Assembly: GCF_900070205.1 (NCBI RefSeq)
Contig: NZ_FAOO01000003.1
Coordinates: forward strand, 41,712 to 102,802
Reading direction: 5' to 3'
From: Candidatus Thermokryptus mobilis
GTDB taxonomy: Bacteria; Bacteroidota; Ignavibacteria; Kryptoniales; Kryptoniaceae
Length of the DNA stretch: 61,091 bases
Below are positions 1-8,752 of the stretch, piece by piece. A program made the translations under genes and the position numbers. The notes beneath the pieces are model-generated. The model saw only the letters and a list, made by a program, of their open reading frames with translations, was not told the origin of the DNA and did not search any database. Position 1 is the stretch's first letter. Each line of letters begins with the position of its first letter.

Positions 1-174
1 AATCCTTTCAATTAATTCTGTCTTATCCTTTTCTGTTTTTTCATATAAAAGTAGCAACCGCTTGTCAATGTCCTCAAACTTTTTATCAATATCATTGAAC
101 TTCTCTCTTATTATTTCGTAGATGAACATCTCAATCTTCGTGACCCTCTGCTCAAGGTTTTCTATCGTCGCCAT
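1..174 (-). CDS. Coiled-coil protein, N-terminal fragment (cut by window edge)
   Basis: An open frame begins at an ATG at 174 and runs off the left edge, giving 58 residues with no stop. The visible part is highly charged with heptad-like spacing of Leu/Ile (NLEQRVTKIEMFIYEII, then repeated DIDKKF/DIDKRL units), so it should form a coiled coil. It starts 10 bases after the stop of the korA-like gene and probably shares its transcript. I recognise no family. It could be a small structural or partner protein lying between the alpha subunit and a beta subunit outside the window, but that is speculation. Confidence 0.6.
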   Translation of the reverse strand, partial: MATIENLEQRVTKIEMFIYEIIREKFNDIDKKFEDIDKRLLLLYEKTEKDKTELIERI

Positions 175-184
175 TTTTAGTTCC

Positions 185-1324
185 TCACTTGCTTTTTAAA
201 ATCTCGTTTAAAATTTTTTGTGGATTTATCAATGTCGTATCCATCTGGTTTATCCGGACGATTTCAACTTTTGATTTGTCAACTATCCTTTCAATTTCAA
301 GGACATATTGTCCGTTGTTCATCTCTGGGAAGATTATTCTTTTAATGTTTCTTGTTGCTTTTTTAATCTCATCTTCTGGAACAGGCCAGAGCAGGTTTAT
401 AATCAAATGCGAGACCTTATAACCATTTTCACGAGCTCGTTCAACCGCCTCAATCGCACTTCTTGCCGTAATTCCATATGAAATTATAAGTGTTTCAGCT
501 CCTTCCTGTTCATCAAACCTCACAGCGTAAGGGAAGTATTTTTTGACTTTTTCTTCATTTATCTTTTTATCAAGGTGTTCCATCATCTTTTGAATTTTCT
601 CCGGGACGGTCAACAAATTCCCATATTCATCGTGCGTAGATGTTGTGTATCTTATGATGTGTTTTCCGCCAAATGGGGAAAAGAGAGGAACATCGTCAAT
701 GTTCTCAAAGTAATATGGTTTGTAATCCGGCGTGTCTTCAGGGGGATATTTACGATCAATAATTTCGGGTTTTTCAACCTTTGACCAATCTACCCTCGTT
801 CGCGTCATTGAGAGTTCTTTACTTGAGACAAGGAAAACTGGGACTCTGAAAATTTCAGCGAGATTAAAAGCGTAAATTGTGAAAGTATAGCATTCTTCAA
901 CTGTCGTTGGGGATATAGCAATTATCGGATAACCACCAGAAGTTCCCCATCTGATGAATTGAATATCGCCTTGTCCATCTTTTGTCGCTGAGCCAGTTGC
1001 TGGACCTTGTCGCTGGACATCAACTATCACGAGCGGAGTTTCGCCCATTATCGCAAGCCCTATGTTTTCGCTGTAAAGTGAAATCCCGGGACCGCTTGTC
1101 GCTGTCATAGCTTTTTTCCCAGCCATTGATGCGCCGATGCAAAAACCAATTGAGGCAATTTCATCTTCAGCTTGAATTGCGAAGCCACCAACCTTTGGGA
1201 GTTCTTGCATCATACCAAGTAAAATTGGGGTTGCTGGAGTTATCGGATAGCCAGCAAAAAATTTACATCCGGCATCAATTGCACCTTTTACAATCGCTTC
1301 GTTCCCGTCAATGAATTCAATCAT
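185..1324 (-). CDS. korA: 2-oxoacid:ferredoxin oxidoreductase subunit alpha (KorA type)
   Basis: This 379-residue protein matches the alpha subunit of two-subunit-type 2-oxoacid:ferredoxin oxidoreductases, which decarboxylate 2-oxoglutarate or related 2-oxoacids to acyl-CoA and reduce ferredoxin in the cytoplasm. The family signatures are the GYPITP segment (residues 25-30) of the pyrimidine-binding domain, the acidic QAEDEIAS segment (51-58), and the TSGPGISLYSENIG region. The C-terminal part carries the usual transketolase-like domain II. The beta subunit (TPP and FeS carrying) is expected downstream but is not in the window; the next frame is a coiled-coil protein. Substrate choice (2-oxoglutarate against branched-chain or other 2-oxoacids) cannot be settled from the sequence. 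Confidence 0.9.
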   Translation of the reverse strand: MIEFIDGNEAIVKGAIDAGCKFFAGYPITPATPILLGMMQELPKVGGFAIQAEDEIASIGFCIGASMAGKKAMTATSGPGISLYSENIGLAIMGETPLVIVDVQRQGPATGSATKDGQGDIQFIRWGTSGGYPIIAISPTTVEECYTFTIYAFNLAEIFRVPVFLVSSKELSMTRTRVDWSKVEKPEIIDRKYPPEDTPDYKPYYFENIDDVPLFSPFGGKHIIRYTTSTHDEYGNLLTVPEKIQKMMEHLDKKINEEKVKKYFPYAVRFDEQEGAETLIISYGITARSAIEAVERARENGYKVSHLIINLLWPVPEDEIKKATRNIKRIIFPEMNNGQYVLEIERIVDKSKVEIVRINQMDTTLINPQKILNEILKSK

Positions 1325-1398
1325 TTTTTAAATACTGGTTTTGTTTTACTTGCACTTTAAATTATCGCTTTAACTTTAAAATAAAAAATTCAGCGAAT

Positions 1399-4300
1399 TT
1401 AAACCTTTCGGTCAAGGACCTCTCTGACCTTTATCGCTATCGTCTCGTATGAATATGGCTTTTGTATCAGGTCAAATCCCTCAACATTCACATTTAATCC
1501 GTTCAAACTATATCCGGTTGCAAAAATTATCTTAACGCCCGGCTTAATTTTTACGATTTCCTTCATCGCATCATATCCGCTTAAAATCGGCATAACAATA
1601 TCAAGCAAGACAAGGTCTATTTCTTCTGATTTTTCTCTGAAGATTTCTACCGCTTCAAGTCCATTTCCAGCAGTGTAAACTTTATATCCAAGACCGGTTA
1701 ATATGTCATAGACAGTTGCTTTTAATTTTTCCTCGTCCTCAGCGACAAGAATTGTTTCGTTCCCGCCCCTTATTTCAGCGGGTTTCTCTATCTTTGCTTG
1801 TTCTTCCTGCTCTTCTTCATGTACCGCCGGCAAGTAAACTCTAAATGTAGTCCCTTGCCCAACTTCGCTATAAACATTGATGAAACCGTTATGTGCTTTG
1901 ACAATCCCATAAACTATTGAAAGCCCAAGCCCTGTTCCCCCTTGTTTCGTCGTGAAAAAGGGTTCAAAAATTTTATTAATTATGCTCTTGTCAATTCCTA
2001 CGCCGGTATCTGTCACAGATAAAACAACATACTCACCTGGTTTAGCTTCAATGTTAAATTTGCAGTACTCTTCGTCAATTACCCTATGGTATGTTTCAAC
2101 GATAATCTTGCCCGCATCTGATATGGCTTCTTGAGCATTCAGGATTAGATTCAAAAGCAGTTGATTTATAAGGGCCGGATCAACTTTTACATTTGGAAGT
2201 TTCGGTGCGAGGATGAGTTCCATCTTTATATTTTCACGCAAAGCTTTTAGCATAACTTTGGCGAAATCATTGACCACAGTGTTTAAATCAATTACCTTCA
2301 TTTCAGTTGGTTGTTCACGGCTGAATATCAAAAACTTTTTCGTGAAATCAGCGGTTTTCCTTATCGTCTGTTCAACCTCGTTTAGCTTTTCTTTCGCCTT
2401 TTCAATGTCCTGTGTCAAGAGTCGCCTTGCAAGCTGTGTGTTCCCGAGTATAACTGTCAAAGCGTTGTTTATATCGTGCGCAAGTTGAGCTGATAACTTC
2501 CCAAGCGCTTCCATCTTTTGTGAATGTATAAGCTGTTGTTCAAGCGTCTTAACCCTTGTAACATCTCGCAATATCCCTTGATAAGCAATGATGTTCCCAT
2601 TCTCGTCATATATTGGTGTTGCTGTGTCATAGACGATGAGTTTTTTCCCATCCTTCGTTTTCAAATGTAGCTCATAATCCTTCACATATCCCTGCTTTTC
2701 AACCGCTTCAAGATTTTTCTTTCTATCCTCGGGATTCTGATAAAGTTCGGTTGCTATATCAACTTTTAAAATTTCTTCCTTTGATGAATAACCAAATAAT
2801 TCAACAAATGCTTGATTGACATCAAGAAGTCTACCTTCGGGTGTAGAAATATAAATTGGGTCTTTTGAGTCCTCAAAAAGTTTTCTGTATTTCTGTTCTG
2901 ATTCCCTTAAAAATTTTTCCGTTTCACTCCTTTGAATTGCTATCCCAAGTATATCTGCAAATGTTTTTATTGCGTCAATCTCCGTGATTTCCCATGTTTT
3001 TTCATTTTCACAGTCGTTGAAGCTAACAAAGCCCCACCACTTGCCACCGACGAAAATCGGCGCAACCGCTATTGATTTGACCCCGAGTATGCTCAAGAAA
3101 AGATATTCCCTGAATGGCATATCTTTGACAACACCATATATCAACCCATGGTTTGCGAGCACATTGACCCATCTATCAAAGCCCGCCAATTTATATGATA
3201 TGTTTTGAAGTTGCACATCTTCAACTTTCCTCATCAAATCCGACGAATACCATTTGAAAGCCAATCCAGTTATCAAATCCGCATTTTGTTGATTCTTAAA
3301 AATGAAAACAGAGCTCACTTCAAGCGCCTTTCCAATTTCACCAAGCAAATTATCTATTTCGCTCTCCCAATTTATCGTTTTCAGTAAGACACCAGCGGAG
3401 TAGTTTATCGCCTTTAAAACTTGTTCTCGCTTCAAAAGTTTTTGTTCCGCTTCTTTTATCTGAGAAATGTCAAATATAATCCCAAATGTTTTTATCGCTT
3501 TGCCTTTTTCATCTCGTGTTATGTATGCGTAATCAAGGCAGTATTTGACCCTCCCATCTCGCGTTTTAATTCTATATTCGGCTTCAAATACAGATAAATT
3601 TCCTTCCAATGCGTCTTTGATTTTTAGAGTTAAGGCTCCTATATCGTCTGGATGTATGAAATCACGCCAACGGTATTTTCCGAGATTTATATCATCTTTA
3701 CTTACACCGAAAATTGTTTCAACATCTCCTTCCCAAATCGTTTCGTCTTTTTCAATATCCCATTCATATGTCACTTCCTTCGTCGCTGAAATAATTTTTT
3801 CAAACTTGCTTTTCCAATTTAAAAGATCAATTTCAGTTAATTTTTTCCACAAAGTGAGCGAGATTTGAATTGCTACCGTCTGCGCCAAACTTATTTCATC
3901 GTATGTGAATTCATGAGGTTGATTATAGTAAAGCATAAACTTGCCGAACAATTTCCCCCCATACACAAGCGGAACGAAAGCTATTGCTTCTATTCCCTCG
4001 GTCAAGATTACCTTCTTTAAATTTTCATCCAGTGTTTTATCCTCTCTGACATTTGCAATTAAAATCGGTTGTGGATTTGCTTCATCTGGTTTCCAAGGAG
4101 AATGACCTTCAACGGCTTTTCTGTAATTTTCAGAAAGACCGATCCAAGCTTTAAATCTCATCACACCGTCTGGGTCAATCGTTAGAATAGATGCTCTATC
4201 AACTTTTAAAATTTTCACGATTTCAGACACCACCTGCCGATAAAACTCTTCGGTTGTTTCGGTTCTAAAAATTAAATTTGTCAAATTGTAAAGTGATTCA

Positions 4301-4950
4301 ACCGCCAGAAGTTGTCTAGTTAATTTATCTTCAATTTTTTTTCTTTCCTCAACCTCGGTTATCAACTTTTTTGACGGGATATGGACAAGCGAAGCAAAGA
4401 GCATAAAGATTAATATATACGATGCGAGCAGAACAATTTGAATAACCTCGGGGATTGAAAGAGTAAAAGGCGTTGTGTATTTTATCCCAAACTTTTCAAG
4501 TAGGAATAAAGTTGAAACTGCTATTGAACTTGCAACGGCAAGCAGAAAAGCCCGTGCGCTTCCAGTTGTGATGCCGTTGAATGTAATGACTATAAGGTAA
4601 AGGAAACCGGAAAAGAGAAAAGTTATCCCGCCAGCAAAATATACAGCGATGCTGATAACGATTATATCAATTAAATTTGTCGCAAGTAAAAGTTTATCTT
4701 TCGCCTTGAACAATTTTCTTAAAAATTTGAACGGCTGGTTTATTAGCGCCTCAAAAATCGCAAGGGCAATGTAAACATTAACGGGTAAACCAAACTTGAA
4801 AATCCTATCAAGAACGATGAAAGTTATGGCAATTGATACTGAAGCGATCGCTCTTGCTTTAACTGAGTAATCACACGCAAAATCGGAAAACTCATTGAGT
4901 TTTGGTGGGGGTTGTTTCATTGCTTTTTTTAAATTTATTTTTAATCGCAT
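1399..4950 (-). CDS. Membrane hybrid sensor histidine kinase (TM-GAF-PAS-GAF-PAS-HisKA-HATPase-REC)
   Basis: At 1183 residues this is a large hybrid kinase. Hydrophobic segments at about 35-195 form an N-terminal multi-pass membrane domain with almost no loops, so sensing may occur in the membrane. Then come a GAF domain (about 210-375), a PAS domain with PAC-like end (385-500), a second GAF (520-680), a second PAS (690-815), a dimerisation/phosphoacceptor domain with H-box AHDINNAL, and an ATPase domain with DTGVGIDKS and GGTGLGLSIVYG. A C-terminal receiver begins near ETILVAEDEE with acceptor Asp in LVLLDIVMP. Its start codon lies inside the last codons of the beta-lactamase-like gene (10-base overlap), so the two are probably translationally coupled. 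No DNA-binding output is present; phosphate may stay within the protein or pass on through a phosphotransferase. Confidence 0.9.
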   Translation of the reverse strand: MRLKINLKKAMKQPPPKLNEFSDFACDYSVKARAIASVSIAITFIVLDRIFKFGLPVNVYIALAIFEALINQPFKFLRKLFKAKDKLLLATNLIDIIVISIAVYFAGGITFLFSGFLYLIVITFNGITTGSARAFLLAVASSIAVSTLFLLEKFGIKYTTPFTLSIPEVIQIVLLASYILIFMLFASLVHIPSKKLITEVEERKKIEDKLTRQLLAVESLYNLTNLIFRTETTEEFYRQVVSEIVKILKVDRASILTIDPDGVMRFKAWIGLSENYRKAVEGHSPWKPDEANPQPILIANVREDKTLDENLKKVILTEGIEAIAFVPLVYGGKLFGKFMLYYNQPHEFTYDEISLAQTVAIQISLTLWKKLTEIDLLNWKSKFEKIISATKEVTYEWDIEKDETIWEGDVETIFGVSKDDINLGKYRWRDFIHPDDIGALTLKIKDALEGNLSVFEAEYRIKTRDGRVKYCLDYAYITRDEKGKAIKTFGIIFDISQIKEAEQKLLKREQVLKAINYSAGVLLKTINWESEIDNLLGEIGKALEVSSVFIFKNQQNADLITGLAFKWYSSDLMRKVEDVQLQNISYKLAGFDRWVNVLANHGLIYGVVKDMPFREYLFLSILGVKSIAVAPIFVGGKWWGFVSFNDCENEKTWEITEIDAIKTFADILGIAIQRSETEKFLRESEQKYRKLFEDSKDPIYISTPEGRLLDVNQAFVELFGYSSKEEILKVDIATELYQNPEDRKKNLEAVEKQGYVKDYELHLKTKDGKKLIVYDTATPIYDENGNIIAYQGILRDVTRVKTLEQQLIHSQKMEALGKLSAQLAHDINNALTVILGNTQLARRLLTQDIEKAKEKLNEVEQTIRKTADFTKKFLIFSREQPTEMKVIDLNTVVNDFAKVMLKALRENIKMELILAPKLPNVKVDPALINQLLLNLILNAQEAISDAGKIIVETYHRVIDEEYCKFNIEAKPGEYVVLSVTDTGVGIDKSIINKIFEPFFTTKQGGTGLGLSIVYGIVKAHNGFINVYSEVGQGTTFRVYLPAVHEEEQEEQAKIEKPAEIRGGNETILVAEDEEKLKATVYDILTGLGYKVYTAGNGLEAVEIFREKSEEIDLVLLDIVMPILSGYDAMKEIVKIKPGVKIIFATGYSLNGLNVNVEGFDLIQKPYSYETIAIKVREVLDRKV

Positions 4951-5858
4951 TTTCCTTTGGTGAAATAGTCAAATATAATTTTTGAGATTTCAGCTATAGC
5001 GAGGTGACCTTTGTTATCAACGGCGTATGATACTTCTGATAATTGGTCACAGAAGATCGCAACTGCGTATGTTGTGCATTGTGAATAGACAATTCCGATA
5101 TCTGCTTTCATTCTGTCAATTGAACCTGTTTTATTCGCAACGGCGACTTTTTCAGGGAGGTATCTTTTCATCATTTCGTAATCTTGATTATTTTTCATTA
5201 TGTTAATTATCTCGGCGGAAACCGACGGGTTTATGATTTTTCCATTTGCGAGCATTTCAAGAAGTTTTAACATATCGTTCGGTGTTGTATAACCGACGCC
5301 GAATTTTAAAGCTTCAGGTGTGTTCTTTTTTGTTTTAAATGACATCAGCTTGTTTAAAATTTTCGTGTTTTCAAGCCCAAGTGATTTCATCCTTGAATTT
5401 ACAGCTTCAAGTTTTGCGTCGTGTTCGTTCGCAAAGCAATCAAGCACAAGGTTTGTCGCCGTGTTATCGCTTAAAATTATCATCAAAACAGCGACATCAA
5501 TTAATTTCAATTTAGCCCCATTGTAGAAGTATTGCAACACGCCAGCCCCACCATATTTGAGCGAATCATCAAGTGATACCAATGTATCTTTCTTTAGTTT
5601 TCCCTCTTCAAATTTGTAGAACAGTTCAACAAGAATTGGGACTTTTATCACACTTGCCGTTGGGAATAAAGAGTCTGCGTTTATTTGGATTGTTTCCCCC
5701 GTTACGAAGTTTTTGGCGCTCAAGCCAAGCCGACCGACGCCATATTTTTTAGCGACCTTTTGAATTTTTGAAACTACTTCATCTTGTTTGATTGTTAATT
5801 TTGATGATGAGCAAGAAATGAAAAGAATCGCTGTGAAGAGAAGTAAAACCCGTTTCAT
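4941..5858 (-). CDS. Class A beta-lactamase-like serine hydrolase, lipoprotein
   Basis: The 305-residue product has a lipoprotein signal ending at Cys16 (LFISC) and the class A serine beta-lactamase framework: S69-V-I-K72 with the nucleophile, S130-D131-N132, and K243-T-G. The first two fall almost exactly on Ambler numbering. TTPNDM (about 191-196) is also typical of the fold. The omega loop is less clear: a Glu in TPEA (about 180-183) may serve as the deacylation base but the usual EPELN form is absent. Activity as a beta-lactamase is therefore not certain; a cell-wall peptidase or non-lactamase hydrolase is possible. It should sit in the periplasm, lipid-anchored. It heads the transcript shared with the hybrid kinase. 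Confidence 0.82.
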   Translation of the reverse strand: MKRVLLLFTAILFISCSSSKLTIKQDEVVSKIQKVAKKYGVGRLGLSAKNFVTGETIQINADSLFPTASVIKVPILVELFYKFEEGKLKKDTLVSLDDSLKYGGAGVLQYFYNGAKLKLIDVAVLMIILSDNTATNLVLDCFANEHDAKLEAVNSRMKSLGLENTKILNKLMSFKTKKNTPEALKFGVGYTTPNDMLKLLEMLANGKIINPSVSAEIINIMKNNQDYEMMKRYLPEKVAVANKTGSIDRMKADIGIVYSQCTTYAVAIFCDQLSEVSYAVDNKGHLAIAEISKIIFDYFTKGKCD

Positions 5859-5941
5859 TTGCGCGCGTTTTTTATTGAAAGTTAATTTTTTTGTTTAAAT
5901 TAATCAAGATTTTTCGTTTCAAAATCAAGGAGTATTTTAAA

Positions 5942-6748
5942 ATGATTGAAGCAATTTTCGTCTCACATGGATCGCCGACACTGCTCGTTGAAGATGGAGA
6001 ATATGTTGAACTTCTCAAGAAACTCGGTCGTGAATATAAAAGTAAAGGTATAGATTTGATCATAGTTTCATCACCGCATTGGATTTCGCATAAAGATTTT
6101 TATGTTCAGGTTTCGCCAAAGCCACTGTGCATTCAGGATTATTACGGTTTTCCGGATGAACTTTATCAGTTCAAGTATGAAGTTGAGAATGACCTTGATT
6201 TTGCTGTTAAGCTTGTTGAGGAGGCTAAGAAATATAACTTTCCTGTCGAGGCTACGCTTGATTGGGGACTTGACCATGGGGCTTGGGTTCCTCTCTATTT
6301 TATGTTCCCGGAGCGTGATATTCCAGTTATCCCGATTTCAATTTCTGCTGGACAGTTGCCCCAGGAACATTTCAAGTGGGGAAATTTTATCAGAGAGTTG
6401 TCTGAGAAAACAGGAAGAAAAATTTTATTTATCGGAACTGGCTCAACGACACACCGACTTGATATGATAAGGTGGGGGATGAATACGGCGCTTGTTTATC
6501 CGCCAGGTGAGAAATTTGACAGATATCTGCTTGAACTTTTAAAAGCTGGCAAATATGATGAGGTTTTGCGTTTGCCTGGGAAAGAGATTTTTTACGATGC
6601 TATGCCAGAGGGTGGGCTTTTGACATTATTTTTGACAATCGGAGTTGCCGGAGAAAATACAAAAGGTGAAGTTTTATATTACGGGGGTTGGGCTTACGGG
6701 GTAAGTATGACCGCAGTTAAATTTAAAAAATTGACGGAGGTGAAATAA
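5942..6748 (+). CDS. LigB-family class III extradiol-type dioxygenase (YgiD/DODA-like)
   Basis: A 268-residue protein of the LigB superfamily, close to the YgiD/4,5-DOPA dioxygenase group, which use a divalent metal to open catechol-type rings. The likely metal and acid/base histidines are visible: H9 in SHGSP, H46 in SSPHW, H112 in LDHGAW and H171 in STTHRLD. An upstream in-frame start at 5891 exists, but the ATG at 5942 has an AAGGAG ribosome site eleven bases before it and begins at the conserved IEAIFVSHGSP segment, so I take 5942. The stop is followed immediately by the next start, so it is the first gene of a three-gene redox unit with a DsbA-like protein and a peroxiredoxin. The natural substrate is unknown. 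Confidence 0.88.
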   Translation: MIEAIFVSHGSPTLLVEDGEYVELLKKLGREYKSKGIDLIIVSSPHWISHKDFYVQVSPKPLCIQDYYGFPDELYQFKYEVENDLDFAVKLVEEAKKYNFPVEATLDWGLDHGAWVPLYFMFPERDIPVIPISISAGQLPQEHFKWGNFIRELSEKTGRKILFIGTGSTTHRLDMIRWGMNTALVYPPGEKFDRYLLELLKAGKYDEVLRLPGKEIFYDAMPEGGLLTLFLTIGVAGENTKGEVLYYGGWAYGVSMTAVKFKKLTEVK

Positions 6749-7402
6749 ATGAAAATTCAAATTGAATTTTTTCATGATGTTTTGTGCGCTTGGTGTTTCG
6801 CAATTTCACCAAGGGTTCATCGCTTAGCACAGGAAAATCCAGATGTTGAAATAATTCATCGCTCTTTTGCTCTTGCACCAAATCCAGATGCAATAGCTCA
6901 AATCTTCGGGTCAAAGGAAAACGGTAAGCGTGAGATTTTAAATCACTGGCGAATGGCTAACGAAAACGACGATGAACACAGGATAAACGCTGACCTTATG
7001 GAACAAAGAGAATTTGACTATCCATATTCAATCCCTGGGCTTTTGGCTTGTAAAGCATCTGAATTACAAGGTGGACAGGAAATGCATTGGAAGATGTTTG
7101 ATAGGATTCAAAAGGCACATTTGGTTGAATGTTTAAACATTGCTGATTTCAATGTTTTGAAAAAGTGCGCTGAAGATATTGGGCTTGATGTTGAAAAGTG
7201 GGAGGAGGATTATAATTCTGAAACTGTTTTTAGAAATCTGGCTTATGACATTGAGATTGCAAAACACTACGGGATAAATGGTGTCCCTGCGCTTGTTGCA
7301 AATGGAAGGTATGGAATCATCGGGGCTCATAAATATGAAACACTTGAAAGATGGCTTAACAAAGTAAGAAGTGAGCTTGAAAAACAAGCAAATGGAGGTT
7401 AA
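6749..7402 (+). CDS. DsbA/FrnE-family thiol oxidoreductase
   Basis: This 217-residue thioredoxin-fold protein has an active-site C13-A-W-C16 directly after the first beta strand and the helical insertion typical of the FrnE/2-hydroxychromene isomerase branch of the DsbA family. The cis-Pro loop is the NGVPALV segment near residues 175-181. No signal peptide is visible, so it is probably cytoplasmic, unlike classical DsbA. The ATG at 6749 follows the preceding TAA directly, and a purine-rich GGAGG lies a few bases upstream inside the end of the dioxygenase gene. It likely acts in thiol-disulfide exchange with unknown partners. Confidence 0.88.
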   Translation: MKIQIEFFHDVLCAWCFAISPRVHRLAQENPDVEIIHRSFALAPNPDAIAQIFGSKENGKREILNHWRMANENDDEHRINADLMEQREFDYPYSIPGLLACKASELQGGQEMHWKMFDRIQKAHLVECLNIADFNVLKKCAEDIGLDVEKWEEDYNSETVFRNLAYDIEIAKHYGINGVPALVANGRYGIIGAHKYETLERWLNKVRSELEKQANGG

Positions 7403-7403
7403 A

Positions 7404-7937
7404 ATGGGGAAAAAAATATGTGTTCTCTTTTTATCCATTTTATTTTTTACTGGCTTAAAGTCACAAACTTTAAAGGTTGGAGATAAGGCGCCCGATTTTA
7501 AACTTCCGTATGCCACTAAAGACACGATCGTTTTTGAAGGGGTTCGTCTTTCAGATTTGATAGGTAAAAGGAATATAGTTCTTGCATTTTACCCAGCCGA
7601 TTGGAGTGGTGGTTGCACAACGCAAATGTGCACCTTTAGGGATAATTTTGTGGAACTTTCAAAACTTGATGCTGAAGTTTTAGGGATAAGCGGTGATTAT
7701 GTTTTTTCTCATCGTGAATGGGCAAAACATCTTAATTTGCAATTCAAACTTTTGAGCGATCACAAACACGAGGTCGCTAAGCTTTACAATTCGTATGATG
7801 AGAACTCCGGGTTTAATAAACGAACTGTTTTTGTCATTGATAAGTCGGGTAAAATCGCTTACATAAATTGGAGATATAATGTCAGGGATCAATCACATTT
7901 TGAGGAGTTGAAGAAAGTTCTTTCTGGGTTGAAGTAG
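7404..7937 (+). CDS. Exported peroxiredoxin (AhpC/TSA, BCP-like)
   Basis: A 177-residue peroxiredoxin with an N-terminal hydrophobic signal (residues 5-18) and mature start near SQTLKVGDKAPDF. The catalytic region WSGGCTTQMCTF has the peroxidatic Cys71 and a second Cys76 five residues later, the arrangement of BCP-type enzymes that form an intramolecular disulfide. It should reduce hydroperoxides outside the cytoplasm. The frame is open further upstream, but ATG 7404 has GGAGG at 7394-7398 and starts right after the upstream stop. The 3' end overlaps the convergent truA gene by 56 bases. Confidence 0.9.
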   Translation: MGKKICVLFLSILFFTGLKSQTLKVGDKAPDFKLPYATKDTIVFEGVRLSDLIGKRNIVLAFYPADWSGGCTTQMCTFRDNFVELSKLDAEVLGISGDYVFSHREWAKHLNLQFKLLSDHKHEVAKLYNSYDENSGFNKRTVFVIDKSGKIAYINWRYNVRDQSHFEELKKVLSGLK

Positions 7938-8664
7938 CGTATTTTACTTCTTCAAGGAACAGCCCGCATCCCGGGGCGTGCATTATTTTAATTTGGTTAA
8001 ATTTTTCAAATAGCATTTTTTTGAATGTTTCAATTTCAATTCTTCCCCTTGCGACATCAATCATAGCGCCGACAAGTCCTCTGACCATCCCATAGAGGAA
8101 TCTGTCGGCGGTTATTTTGAATATGATTTTATCATCTTCTCTTTCCCATCTTGCTTCTTTGACATCACAGACGAAGTTTTTGACATTTGAACCCTTTTTA
8201 GCGAAGACCTCAAAGTCATGTTTCCCGGGAATTAATTTTGCGCATTCTTGAAGTTTTTCAAAGTCAATTTTGTATTTGACAAACCAAATGTAATTTCTTC
8301 CTATCGCAACCTTTTTCGTTGTTATGAAGTATTTGTATGTTTTTTCAAGTGCGCTGTATCTTGAGTGAAAACTTTGTGGGACATCTTCTGCTGATATTAT
8401 TGTGATGTCATCTGGGAGGATTGAATTTAGGGCTTTTTTTAAGTTTTCGGTTGGAATTTTTGAGTTTGTTTTAAAATTAGCGACTTGACTGCGAGCGTGG
8501 ACACCTGCATCTGTTCGGCTTGCCCCTATCAAATTCACATCTTCACCTGTAATTTCTTTTATCGCTTTTTTAATCTCACCTTGGACGCTTCTACCGTTTG
8601 GTTGAATTTGCCAGCCGACGAAGTTCGTTCCGTCGTATTCAATTACAAGTTTAATGTTTCGCAT
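7882..8664 (-). CDS. truA: tRNA pseudouridine(38-40) synthase TruA
   Basis: The 260-residue product has the TruA signatures: IEYDGTNFVGWQ at the start, catalytic Asp52 in GASRTDAGVHA, and the YGMVRGLVGAM segment. It converts uridines 38-40 in the tRNA anticodon arm to pseudouridine. The length is normal for the family. Its last 18 codons overlap the convergent peroxiredoxin gene; the extreme C-terminus (after FLEEV) is not conserved in the family, so the overlap probably costs little. Confidence 0.95.
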   Translation of the reverse strand: MRNIKLVIEYDGTNFVGWQIQPNGRSVQGEIKKAIKEITGEDVNLIGASRTDAGVHARSQVANFKTNSKIPTENLKKALNSILPDDITIISAEDVPQSFHSRYSALEKTYKYFITTKKVAIGRNYIWFVKYKIDFEKLQECAKLIPGKHDFEVFAKKGSNVKNFVCDVKEARWEREDDKIIFKITADRFLYGMVRGLVGAMIDVARGRIEIETFKKMLFEKFNQIKIMHAPGCGLFLEEVKYATSTQKELSSTPQNVIDP

Positions 8665-8752
8665 AGGATAAGGAATTTGTTTTTAAAGTTTGCAAATGGG
8701 TCTTTTCTTGAATAAATTTAAAAAGTAATTTCACAAAATTTGACTTCAAAAG

